A stretch of 64,000 bases of DNA from Rotaria socialis (taxonomy: Eukaryota; Rotifera; Eurotatoria; Philodinida; Philodinidae). The stretch is from assembly GCA_905331475.1 (NCBI GenBank), contig CAJNYU010001910.1, forward strand, positions 62,001 to 126,000. The letters run 5' to 3'. Below are positions 42,786 to 55,364 of this stretch, piece after piece; the first letter of the stretch is position 1; each line of letters opens with the position of its first letter. The translations under genes and the position numbers were made by a program. Below the pieces are notes generated by a model, which saw only the letters and a program-made list of their open reading frames with translations, ran no database searches and was not told where the DNA came from.

Positions 42786-45700
42786 TCAGCCAGATAAAAT
42801 AATCTCATTGTCTCCTACTAAGGTGGAATCCCCATATTGAAAATTTGCTATATCCTACATTCAAAACACGAAATAATTAACAACTAACTGGTAAAATAAA
42901 ACTAACCGTATCGAAACCAGCAGCATAAATAGATTCATTAAATTTTTTCTCATTGAATTCCATTCCAAAAAGAATATTTTCTTTAATCGAATCAGAAAAT
43001 ATCCATGATTCTATCGAAAAAAAAAAACATTTACGGTTTACCATACCATCTTACAATTATAATTCGTTGAATACGTTTTGCTAATCAACTTCAATTTATT
43101 TTATTGTTGATATTTTGTTGCAGATCATACAAAAAACGTTGATTAGAAAATGATTTCATCACACTAGGGATGTTCAGAATTCATTGGATATTATTTACAA
43201 CTTCCCATTCCACTTATATATAAAAAACTCATAGACATAGTTGAATAATTTTCCAATGCAGACTTAAATGAAAATTTTCAATTGATTGAAATTTTTATTG
43301 CTGGAAAACGTAAAAGAAAAGTTATACCTTCGGAATGTCTCGTGCTCAGAAACTCCAAAACTCAATTCTCGCCGTATCTCGAAAAGTAGATTCTTTCGGT
43401 GTGCAAATTATTCAGGGTGACTTTAGAATCTGTAAAATATCATTCGATGATTATTCATCAATAGATACGTTTTGCGATACAACTCTCATCTCGTGCGCTA
43501 AGAGAATGGAAATCTCACAACCTTTTTTTATAACTAGCACTCGTTTGGTTTACCTTGAGGTACATAACAAAAACGAGCATTTCGATTTAACTTTACAGCA
43601 CCACCAATCATTTTCATTTCACCAAGTAGAGTCATGAGCAATGAGCTCTAGAAGCCAAAAAAGAAGAGAAAGAGAAAACAAATGAATTCTCAGTCGGATG
43701 TAACAATTCTTTTTTGTATACTTTTCCTGATGCAATCGATCCAATAACAATAATCAATTCTCCAGTACGTGCCGAAAATGTCACATTCCGTAGTTGAAAG
43801 GAAGAACTCTAAATGAAACAATCGAAACGATCAATAGTTTACTTGAATAGTAAAATACTACCTCCCAAGTCGATGATAAATTTTGAATATCGACTGTTAA
43901 TTTATTTTCACTGTTGAATTCATTTTCGATAACAATCATTTTCTGTTGATTAAACTCTCCAGCATTTAAAAATTCCTAAACAAAGAAACAACAAATAATG
44001 AAATATTAATCTTATGAATTTTGAATTTCTACCTGAATACGCTGTACAGCTACCCAATATTGCGATATATTGACACATGAAGTAGCAAATCCATGCAAAT
44101 AAGTATGTCGAAGATAGGAGATAAGTACGAAAGCAATAGTAAAAAAGTCAGTATTGAATGGAGCACGTCGATACCAAAGAAGACCGAAAACAATTAGAAA
44201 GAATATCAATGAAAATGAGTACCCATTGACTATTTTCACAGTGTTCATCAATGATTTTAAAATAACATAAAAAGTTTCTTTGCTATAACAAATGCAATCC
44301 GTATAGCTAAGAAAAACATGATGTCATGTTGAGATTACCGTCGTACGCGTTCAACTTTTAGTTGAAATGGTCTTTCCCAAACGTACATTTTAACGAGATG
44401 AATCGATTTCACGATTTCATTCATTAGCTTAATGCGCAAATCTGTTTGTTGAACACGCTTAGTCCTGAAAATAAATTCGAACACACGAAGAATTTCTGAT
44501 CAATGTCAAACATGAAATTTCTATATAATACCAGATAATTTGCATAACTTTACCACAAAGAATTTGAACAGAAATAACCATCAATGTATATATCATAGCC
44601 AGTAGAATAGTGAAGCCAACATGTGACCAAAGGATAACTAATACGACAATAGTTTCTAATGTGCCGATCCATAGAAAATGTGCGTCAAGTCCTAGATGAT
44701 CAACTGTTTGTACATCATTTGTCATCATATTGATAATTTTTCCACTTGACTGCGCTCCCAATGATCCCATCGACAATCGAACCATCTAATTGATATATTA
44801 GCTGATATCTATGATGATAGATTTTTTGTATTATTCTCACCTTACGAAATATTAGCCCATGATAAGCACAACGAATATGCATACCGGCAAGAAAAGCATG
44901 TGTCAAACCCAGATGTCTAGTTGTAAACATTAACCAAGGAAAAGCGCTGTTGAGTGCAGCCCAACATATCATCTCCGATAGGGAAATTTTCGAGCACGGT
45001 ACAAGACAACGGATGAAACGTGCTAATATAAATGGCTGAATGAAACGCAGCATGGTCTACTCAGAGGAAAAATATGATGACCGCAGATTCATTCAACTAT
45101 TATAACACATACATAAACGAACAAGAAAATACCGATGATACCATAACGAATACGATATATTGACCAAGTAGCACGAATCAGCGAAGGTTTCTGTTTTTTC
45201 TTTGGCGACTTTGTCGACAATACAATTTCGTGCTCCCACGCTCTATCGAATATAGAAATATATCGACGACTTAGCTAAAAATTCCTACACCCTACTATTG
45301 TCTCGTCTTTAGGATAAGAGGGGGGAGGGGTTTATTTCTGTACTTCGTCGTACTTTTCATTACTTCTCGGTACTTCAAAAGTACAGAGATACGCTCTGTC
45401 CTCTTGCTGTTGGATCTATAATCAGCAAGGAACATCAGCGAATTTGAAGTCAAAAATTATTTCACAGTGTACCATTCGAAGTAGTTCAAAATAACTGCAC
45501 ATTCAAAAATCCGCTGTTTCCCCTCTTGACAATCAGTCTTATAGAGTATAAAAAATCCTGTCACTTCCACTTCGACAACCATAAACACTATTTAACAACT
45601 TGAAAAGATTATCATTGATGTGCATTCCTGATAAACATGGTTGTATACACTAGAGTAACGCCTCTTCAGATCAAGAAGCGAAGTTAACATTTTTCTTGAA

Positions 45701-46226
45701 TAATAGTTTACGGCGTATTTACTGATGAAGTTAGATTATGTGTAAAGTTCAAAATTTATTAATTAGATTCTTCATTTATATTCTCACGAAGAGTCAGACA
45801 GCATAGCTGAAAATCTTTCGAAGTGAAACTATTTGAAACAATTAGAAAGCATAAGCCCGATGTATTTCTATCATCAAACAAAATGAAACCTTTTAAGATA
45901 GTTATTCTGATAGAAAAAAATGTATTAGATATATACTCAAATACTTGACTGTGTTTTATTCATTTTTGATCTCTACATACTGGCCGACATTTCTCTTACT
46001 TTTCTAGTCGATCGATCCATGGTTCACTTTGATCATCAGGCAATACATCAAAAAGATCATCGTATTCGAGAGGTCGTTTACGACGTAACGAAAGAAGACT
46101 TGAAATCCATCTAAAATCACATATTAATAGTTTTTACCTTGATCAAAATTAATTAAAATATACTTACGAATGAAAAAGCTTACTAAACGGATTGGCTGTT
46201 AAATAAGGATGTTGATCTTTGGACAT

Positions 46227-47811
46227 TTCTATTACGATACAATGTGATCGGCGAAGAGAACGCTGTAATAGCAGTAATCACTTATTTGGTCTTTATGTAC
46301 TTTCGTGAGAACGCTTGTATGCCACAATCATTTTGCTGCCCTCCTACCTACCGTCTGTTCCATTTTCGTTTTATTATCTGCCTCTCCTCCGTTTTTTTTT
46401 AGTTCCTTTCTTCAAGGACACATATTATATGGTGAAACTTACCGTTTTATTGCTTACTGCAGCATATAGTATAGGTTAAATAAAGATGACAGGCATTCAA
46501 TTTTATTCATGAATATCCAATTTTCGTATTTTAATTAAATTCGCTTATTTTGTACCTAATGAAACATGAATGACGCCATATCATCAATATTCAATAGAAA
46601 TATTGTTTTTAGCTTTAATTCAAACGTATGACCTTGTTCGAGATAAATTAATTAACATATAGACTATACATTGGATGTGTGTCACTTTGAAAAACGCAGT
46701 TTCCATCGACTCTTAAGATTTTAGTTAATTGATTTGACTTTATCTCGCTTCAATCAGCGAAGAATTATTTCTCCAGTAGGGAAAAAGATGGCCTTTCGTA
46801 TTTTGAAGCGCAATTATGTTCATACTTTAGCGATGCTTGGAGATACTTCATTCCTGCTGTATTTATGCTCTGTCCTCTTTCAGTCTTTCCACTTTTCTAG
46901 ACTGAAAATAAAGGAAATTTCATAATTCTTCTGAGTTATAAAACCTAAAGCCAATACGTATTACTAATAGTCTACATATAATTATATCTTATCGGTGACA
47001 GGAATCATATTAGTGCAGTATATTTTCTTAAGTATACATTAAAAACTTGATTACATATTTATCATCTGCTAAAACAAGAACGCATTTGACTGAAATAAAT
47101 ATAGTAGATATTCAAATTATTGACTCTCAGTCTATTCATCGACAACCACTGAATATCTTTCTCGTTGCTTCGATTGATGATGTGAAGTGCTCAGAGCAGT
47201 AAAAGTATAGATTTCATTATATATGATATTTGTTCTGACAGAAAAGAGACGAAGAATTAAAGAGAGTAAGATAGTAAAACGAAAACAGAAAAGACAGATG
47301 GTGCGTAGGATGAGAGAAGGATTATTGTGACAGACAAACGTTGGCATGTATAGAGGGAATCTTTTTAGTGAGCTTCTTATTAACGATATGAATGGATGTA
47401 AGGGCGTGGTGTGGTGTGGACGGGTGTGGATGTATATTAGGGTATTGATAACAATACTAGCGCCCCATTTCTACTTTTAGCTACACACCCCGCACACACT
47501 TGAATTATTTATTTTTGAAATACCAGTGCTTCCACGTTTCCATTGGTATTGAATTTAATCAACCTTCTAAACGTACGACGGAGTCTTCACTCAGCAAAAC
47601 TAATTCGAATCGCAGTGAATACCTTGATAAGAGAACTACCGGTTGTTTTTCTTATAACTAACTAGAATCATTTGATAAATACTTAATCAAAAAAGTGTAA
47701 TCTCTGCTTTATTTTAAAATACAGTATACAAATTACAGAACACTATTGGCAATCATCCACGGTTTCAAAATAAAATCAAAGAAGAAAAAATGTTAAGTCA
47801 CTTTGATATAA
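46227..47811. other. Intergenic DNA between the ABCC pseudogene and the Cys-rich gene
   Basis: No supported exon. It probably includes the old ABCC promoter and, at 47398-47503, a degenerate palindrome of GTGTGG-rich and CACACC-rich arms. Confidence 0.5.
47398..47503. repeat. Degenerate palindrome with GTGTGG-rich arms
   Basis: The left arm 47399-47430 is rich in GTGTGG, and the right arm 47481-47500 is rich in CACACCCC. A perfect GTATTG-ATAA-CAATAC hairpin sits between them. The order matches the telomere-like junction at 41495-41553, but the repeats are poorer. Confidence 0.4.
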
Positions 47812-48375
47812 TCAAAACGTTTCGTCCGTATCACGATTTCTGTTACTTCTATTTTGAGGCGGTGCATTTCGAGTATGACTATATGATATTGGTTGATATG
47901 AGTTATTCCCGCTAGATGTTTTATGAGGTATGGCTGCTATTGGGATAGTTGATAAAGCATCATTTACTTGACTTCGACTGAATGTAAAAACTTCTTGTCC
48001 AAATCCTCCCCGAAAAGCTACTTCAATACCTCGATGTAAACCGCATACAATACAAGGACAACAAGTAAAGAATAAACAGCACAACATAGAACATGGATTC
48101 GCTAGACATCGACAGTCATTTTCTGGTTTATCTTTTACACTACTGATATCGGAAAGAAAAAGCATTGAATCAGTATGATAACATGAACAACAACACACTT
48201 TGTTTTTACGTCGTTGTATAATTCTGGCATCCGTTAATTCTACTTTATACTTGGGACCGCACCCACAGCATCGGTCATCACATTCATATACTTGCAAAAT
48301 TTTTTCATCAGATGAAACTCGAAATACATTCTCTATTTCCTGTGGTTGCTCTACAACAGCCTGGCGATATGCCAT
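47812..48375 (-). CDS. Cys-rich PH-like membrane-associated protein (187 aa)
   Basis: Single coding exon with ATG at 48375. The sequence starts MAYRQAVVEQPQEIENVFRV. The centre has many Cys pairs (CDDRCCGCG, VCCCSCYH, CRCLANPC) and a hydrophobic Cys stretch (MLCCLFFTCCPCIVCG) that could be palmitoylated or embedded in membrane. After it, GIEVAFRGGFGQEVFTFSR looks like the last strand and helix of a bacterial-type PH fold. The tail is Asn/Arg/Ser-rich and polar. I do not know the family, and function is unknown. A 5' UTR intron (GTGAGT at 48450-48445 to TTTTTAG) precedes the ATG; its exon holds a five-codon upstream ORF. Confidence 0.75.
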   Translation of the reverse strand: MAYRQAVVEQPQEIENVFRVSSDEKILQVYECDDRCCGCGPKYKVELTDARIIQRRKNKVCCCSCYHTDSMLFLSDISSVKDKPENDCRCLANPCSMLCCLFFTCCPCIVCGLHRGIEVAFRGGFGQEVFTFSRSQVNDALSTIPIAAIPHKTSSGNNSYQPISYSHTRNAPPQNRSNRNRDTDETF

Positions 48376-48450
48376 TTGTTTCCTAAAAACCAAAATAACA
48401 GATATCTATTCATTATTTTACTACAAGTGTTAAGTAAAATTTATACTCAC

Positions 48451-51400
48451 CAACAAAATATTTATTACATGAGATTTTTCATAAATTAAACTCTATTAGA
48501 CAAGAATGCATTCCAGAAATCGAACGGGCTCTCAAGTCGATACGGAAGGAAGAAAATTATATGTATATAATCACACAAAATACACTTGTTATACTAATAT
48601 GCTCAAAATGAGTCAAACAATAACTAGACTAAGTCAAATCAAACGGATACAAGCACAACAATTATGGACATCTTCTTGTTGTGCTAGTAGTGTACGTTCG
48701 TGAAAACACGCATAGTGATACTTTTCGAAAATGATTCCTCTACTATTTTTATGTGTTTTGATGAGAACTACAAAAGCTTAAAAGATTAGCGGAAAGTTGA
48801 TTTAAAAAAGCATTTGGTTTATCTTTTATGTTATGTAATTAGTCTCTAATTACATAAAATACATGCTAGAGAGTATTAAAAATCCATTGTAGTTTCAATT
48901 TCGTTAAACAATTCAGTGTTAAATATTAAATTGAATGATAGATTAGTCGACTGATTAGTTTTGTATGTATTTTTATTTTCTCTCATTGCGTTTAGTCTGA
49001 GCTGACAAATCATAAAAGAAAAACAACTGTTGAAAACTTAAATCTGAGCTCATGCAAAAGAATAGACACGAAATTTTCACAGTTATTTAACAATGTCGAG
49101 CTTAAGAGTAGTAGAAAATGCTCATGGAAAATAGAAGTGCTTAACTTTATGATATATAACCAATTGCGTCTATGCTGTACAGATTCCAGTGTACCTTGAC
49201 TAGGAAAAAAGTCATGGGTCTGACTGTTTTGTTCTACTTCTACGCTTCTGAAACTTTAAGATGAAATTCATTTTATATAAATATGGTTCGGTAGCTTATT
49301 AGAATATGCTTTGGATCATTAAACTTCATAAATACTCACATTTCATGCCGTGGCATACTATCTTGAAACTCAACGGTTTTTGTATGATTGTTTGAGATGT
49401 CTGAAAACAATATATTTGTCAATAAATAAATAAAACAACAGAAAAAAGACAACTGCAATCTTTTATTATGTAGTTTATATTTTCGAGTTATCTAAACTAC
49501 TCATTTTCTATAGATAAACTCTTGAATATCATTTTTAACAAGTATTCTTGCTGCTTATCTAACCAGGGAGTCGCATAAACAACAAAGTATGCTTAAAAAC
49601 AGTTACCAGAAGTTGCTGATAAGCCTTACGAAATAGTACTGAAACGAGTCTCTTTGAATTTGCTTCTTTTCGCGAAAACGATAGAGAAAAGTGTTTATAG
49701 GCGTCTTATGAAAAATATCAAAAGAACTGGAAAATCGTACTGTAATTTTGGCACGATCATGACACAAGACGGATGCATTTCAATGAGCTCACGTGTTCTA
49801 TATTGAAGCCATTTAGTTGCATCGTAAGAGTCAGTCTCAAGTGTTAAGTCAGTCCTTATGTCTTTTATTATGTGGCCGTGCAGCATGACAAAATAGCTTA
49901 TGTGAATGTTTTTTCTGATTCGTATGTAATTCAATGAAAATATATTACAATCGGTATACACTTCATTAAATATATTTGGGTGAGATTCTGTTGCAGTAAA
50001 AAAAATTATTTTCTTCCCACAGAATATCCATTCAGAGTAAACTGATAAAATTTACGTTTATGAGATTTTGCTGATAAGGGACGGTATGCGTCTTGAAGCA
50101 TACACGGTACTCGCTGACATACTGAAACAATGTTTATTTGGTAGCACTCTATTCTCGTGATTGATGTAGCTGACACTGTTTCGTCTGGAACTCGCGGTAG
50201 CAATTGACTTTCCAATGGTCAAATCTAACCTCATATGACTTCTTTCTGTGATTCAATTTGAATAAATAGTCATTCATCATAAATACCGCAAAAAAATGAT
50301 CGCACAACATTTTATTGATAGCCACTGATTGAATGTACGATTACAGTGTTGACGAACACTGATAGTTGAGAATCAAATATTCGAATGAATCTTAGAATAA
50401 TAATCCACACTGTTGGTGGGCATTGGTTTTTCAATGAAGCTATTAAATTTGTTCTACAATACTTAGGACTAGGGCATCATCTTTAGCTCTAGAGAATGAA
50501 AAAGCGATTTGATAGATCTCAAGCTTCATTGAATTTGTAAAACGTATCGATTTTTCTATGATGAGAATTCAAGCGTGTCAATAAATGTTTGAGCTGCATC
50601 AACGCCAATATCTCAATTTCGATCAGCTGTTTAGTCGTAGCATAACTTGTCCGATTTACTGGGACAGAGTAAAAGCTTCGTTCTACTGAAACGCATATGG
50701 TTCATGAAGATAGGCTACTTCTAATGCACTGATAGAAAGAATTATTCATTCCTTTTTTTTTAACAAATCTCAACTGTTTGAGTATTCATAATTCTCTACT
50801 TCACAGAATATTTCTAGAACGGTACCAAGATATTTTTATTAGGTCGGGCTCAAGCCCCTCCCATTTACAGTAGTTCTGTGATTTTTTTAGCAGGAATGCT
50901 CAGTCATATAAAAAAAATGAGTATAAAAGTCTGATGAAATCGATTGCAATTGTCATAAATAGCTCAAAGTTAGTTGAAGACTGTTTCAATTATCAACAGA
51001 AAAGTCGATTCTTGATTGATAGTAATTGATTATTGATCATTTTTTAATCAATTCTCACCAAATTTTATTCTAGTGTTTTCTCATGGGCACTTTCACCGGG
51101 CCGCTGTCTAAGATTATATTTGACAACATCTGAAATATTTTTCTGAGTGAATTCAAAGACTATTTAGGTTGGCTATGTAAGTTTCTTCCAGCCTACTCTT
51201 GGTGCTAACACAATAATTTATCACTAGAAAAATAAATCTTTTTAACAAAATTATTCACACTTCTCCGCAACATATCATTTTTCTTCGATTCTGAATTTGG
51301 AATTGATACGTAAGAAATTCACAATGTTTGCTATTTTCTTCATTTAACAATGGGATAGTTGTTTAGACATAAAGTAAAGATAGAACGAAGCATAAATTGA

Positions 51401-52100
51401 AGTACAACTGTAGATTTAAAAAACGTTTTGTTCATATGTTGAAGAATAATCATAAAAAACACTGTATGGTAGTAATTCTGGAGGAAGTAAACGGCATTTT
51501 ATTTTTCCACTTGGGAAGTTATGTATTCCGAGCATACATCGTAGCGCTTGTCAGGATTCCAGCGAAAAAAAAATTTGCAAAGGACGTCCCCCTCGGGATT
51601 TATCAGGATAGTGCGATGTATAATTCTGAGAGAAAAAAAGACAATTTCATGATAGCTTTCGACATTATTATTTGTTTTACAACTCTTTTTATTGAGATGG
51701 ATAATAGAAGAATATGCAATAAAGAATTTCGTCACCTATAATGTAATACATATTATCAGAAGATATTTTCTTTTATGCAAAGAAAAATTTCGTGTCACTG
51801 ATATTAAATGACATCTATCGAAAATTACTTTTTTCAGAATAACGAATAGCCATCAACAGAAATTTGTATGCATCAACTTCAAGCAAAAATGATGGAACTT
51901 CCACTGAATAATTCTCATTCTCAAATGTTGTTCTAACTCCAAATAGTTTTTTAAGATTATTTTTGTTTTGTCAAACATAATGAATGAATCTAATGTATCA
52001 AAGACTACAATACATAACGGTGATTGTAACCATGATATAGTAAATATAATTGATGATGATGATGATATCTTTGTGTTTCAAATTCTTTTGTTTTTCTTAG
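48451..52100. other. Intergenic region with a possible gene relic
   Basis: Begins with the 5' UTR exon of the Cys-rich gene. Besides the minus-strand ORF pair at 49695-50215, no exon is supported. A GGGCTCAAGCCC palindrome occurs near 50845, and a GAT repeat lies just before the next gene. Confidence 0.5.
49695..50215 (-). pseudogene. Possible degenerate gene relic (two ORFs, frameshifted)
   Basis: Two minus-strand frames of good protein character follow each other: 50215-50006 (LPRVPDETVSATSITRIE, then QFTLNGYSVGRK) and about 49995-49695 (SHPNIFNEVYTDCNIFSLNY, LTLETDSYDATKWLQYRTRE). Between them are a stop and a frame change; a 33-bp intron could bridge them but is shorter than any other here. 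I do not recognise the family. It may be a chance pair. Confidence 0.3.
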
Positions 52101-54410
52101 ATGGAAAATTTTTCAACATCTTCCATTATATCATGGACAACGGATGATGTTGAGAAATGGCTTGAATCTCTAAATTTATCTAAATTTATCGATAAATTAT
52201 GCAACGAGAATGGAATCGATGGTTTAACATTACTTCTCATGAAAGAAGATGATCTTAAACAGTCTCCTCTATCCATCGAACGTTTATGTGATATTAAAAA
52301 ATTATGGTATCATATACGTTTACTTCAATGTAACAGCAACGAATTTTATTCGCATTTAAATAATGAAACAAAAAAACATAATCATTCATCATTATCACCA
52401 ACGCATTTACTTGAAACAAATTCACACAATTCGAGTAGTTCATGTCAAATAAATTATAAAGAAAAAACTATTTTCAAAACACCGACAGGAGAAAAACGTA
52501 AAACATTAGTTAGTTTTATTTATGCATTAATTAGTGGACTATGGACATCATTCATTATGGTAGTAGTACATAATCGTGTACCCAATGTACAAAAGTAAAT
52601 CTACGCTGCTGTTTTCTTCTTTATTTTAATTATATTATTATCAATTAAAGATATCCACCATTGCCTGATCTATTTCTTGATAATATTCCTCATATAAGTA
52701 AATACTTTGTTTATTGTTTTATTTTTTAAAGAACAACAATTTTTTTTCTTTGTTCAGGTTGGGCATTTGCTGTCAGTGAATTTTTAATTCTTGTTATGGG
52801 CATAGTTTTTCTATTAATTTTAATTTTTCATAAATATTGGTAAGTATAATCAAATATTATTCTTATATTAACTTAATAATTTTTCTCCATAGGAGCATCA
52901 TACTTCGACGATTCTTTGCTCTTGGTGGTACTATCTTTTTTCTTCGGTCAATTACAATGTTGGTTACATCATTGAGTGTAAGATTGCTTTTATGATCATA
53001 GAGAAGCTTATAAAAAAAGGAATAATTCTTTGTATTGCTGTTCAGAAAAATCATTAAAAGTTTACAAATTATTTCTGTTTAATAAGTATGCGTTGATCTT
53101 TGACCCATTTTGTTAATCTGCAGACATACGTATTCAAATTGAAATCAAACTTGATCTGGCTCCTAGAGACAAGTCAACTGAATGAAATTAATTTATCAGT
53201 AAACGCTACTATTTTTCTATTTATTTGCGAACAAATTTGACAGCTTCTACAGTATTGATAATAAATAAAAGGAAAAGAACTCATAAGCTTAGATAAAAAG
53301 AAACAAGAACTAGAGGCGAATGTTGATTGGATTAGACGTTCTAACGATTAATGTAAACGTAGTATTTAATGCGAACTTAATTGTTTATATCATGCATAAT
53401 AAGAGCTATTTTCTCTCAATTATCAAAATAATTGCATTCAGATGCCAGAGACATGTCATTGGTTTTCTTCGTTTTATAATTAAAAGATTGTTTTTGAATC
53501 ATAAAAAAATGTTCTATGCTAGCATGATTCATATTACTTATGTCTCAATCATTATTCGCTAGTTACATTAAATATAATCGATGAATGCCATGCAATGCAT
53601 ATATGTATATAACGCACAGCTTGAAGCATGAAAATTATATTTAAAAGCATTCTGTTGCCTTCTATTATTATTCACAAACATATCAATTAAAGTTTTATTC
53701 ATAAATATTTAACACGAATTCTTTTCTTCTGTTTTTTTTCAAGGTACCCGGTCCTCATCTTGAGTGTACGCCATTGGTAAATAAAGATTTATGTTTTGAA
53801 GAAATCTATATGAATTTTTCTATGAATTTTCTTAGCAATATGGAACAACTCGAGAAATCTTCACACGTTGGCTTCAAATCTTTCTTTTTCAAGGTCTATC
53901 AATTCATGGGATACGTTCATGTGGTGATTATATGTTTTCAGGCCATACTGTTATGCTAACATTATTAAATCATTGTATAACTGAATGTAAGTTTAATTTT
54001 TATCAAACGTAGGTAATAAAAAATCATATTTATTTTTAGATACAACATCTGATTTTTATGTTGTACATCTCATTTCATGGTTTTGTAATATATTTGGTAT
54101 GATGCTAATTTTAGCAGCACATGAACATTATACAATCGATGTATTCATTGCATTCTTTCTAACAAGTCGTCTTTTTCTTTACTATCATTCATTAGCTAAT
54201 AATGCTGTTTTACACTCAATATCAGATAATCGTTTATCAATATGGTTTCCAATGTTTTCATATTTTGAAAAAAATATCCAATGTATGGTGCCCAATGTGC
54301 TACATATACCATGGCCATTAACATTGATTTATTCGAATACCGACGAAAAAGAAGATAAAAATTTTCTTTTAGAATATCATAATGAAAGAGACATTCGTAA
54401 ACGTAAATAA
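52101..54410 (+). CDS. SAMD8: SAMD8-like sphingomyelin-synthase-related protein, copy A
   Basis: An ER multi-pass enzyme; animal SAMD8 (SMSr) makes ceramide phosphoethanolamine and senses ceramide. Exons 52101-52594, 52651-52697, 52758-52839, 52893-52977, 53744-53776, 53836-53986 and 54040-54410 encode 420 aa. Seen: an N-terminal SAM domain ([20 protein letters not shown]), several membrane helices, [20 protein letters not shown], and the catalytic motifs [10 protein letters not shown] and [20 protein letters not shown] with YYH, so the His-His-Asp triad is intact. The last part ([18 protein letters not shown]) also matches. AATAAA at 54511-54516. A tandem paralogue starts 954 bp downstream. 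Confidence 0.88.
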
Positions 54411-55364
54411 GAATGAAGTGTGATACTTTTCTGTTCTTTTTTTTTCTTCTATATATTCTCCATGATTCTTCTTTTTACTGTGATTTTGCACTTTTCGCTT
54501 CGAAATGAACAATAAATTTTATTTTTTAGATAATCGCCACAGCGCGATATTTGAAAAGAAGCGAATGGGATAAATGGAAAATAAAATGTAAGTAGATAGA
54601 AAGAAAGATAATAATAAGAATGTCATGAAATAAAAGTGTTTCGTTTCTGTCGTACGAGATAAGGCGTAGCGACGAGTTTTTTTGCATTTTTGCATCCACC
54701 AAATGATGCATACTGATGAGGACGTGTTGACAAAAGATAAATATTTTTCAGCTAACAAGGCATAAAAAAGTTTGGTTAAGACTTGATTCATATCGGTAAT
54801 CCATTCTTTGAAGGTATACATCAGTTATTTGATATAGTAGTCTTTTTTCTCCTTTATTATTGCTAGTAGTAAGATGAGACATGCATCGAGATTTTTCTGT
54901 TATTGTAATATAAATCAACATAGTAGATCTATTTCGTTTTATTACTGATATGAAGACATTAATGTAGAAAAATCTCTTTTCATAGTACTATAATTCTCGA
55001 AACAGTAGGCATGTGAAAAAAGTGTATAATAAAGTTTTAAAATATATGTAAATAATTACTATTTTTTCTTTTATGCTCGACATGCTTAAGACACGTAGAG
55101 AAGAATAGTGATAGATTATTTTATTGAGCATGAATTCTCTTCCTTTTTCTTTTTTTTTAAATTTCTTTCTTGATAACAATTCATCCATAAATGACAAAAA
55201 AAGCAAATAGACCTTTTGTGAATAACGTTATATGCACTCGTTGATAAGATTTTTCTTTTGACATTTTATTACCTTCGTCAGAGTTATATGCAAATTTATT
55301 ACCTAACTCATCTCGAATATTTTTTTTAAGAGAATTATCAGAAGCAACCCTTGATTCTACATCT
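54411..55364. other. Spacer between the two SAMD8-like genes
   Basis: Holds the 3' UTR of copy A and presumably the promoter of copy B. AT-rich; no exon seen. Confidence 0.7.

Noticed and set aside
42786-42788. TGA as selenocysteine in the ABC signature
   Set aside because: The position is a structural Gly in all ABC proteins; a second TGA and a frameshift in the same gene make a pseudogene far more likely.
43335-43637. 100-codon plus-strand ORF
   Set aside because: Antisense to the NBD1 exon 43647-43554 and its intron; a shadow of the transporter frame.
53774-53959. 61-codon ORF read as an exon of SAMD8 copy A
   Set aside because: It spans the 59-bp intron 53777-53835; removing it restores the conserved frame through the catalytic motif.
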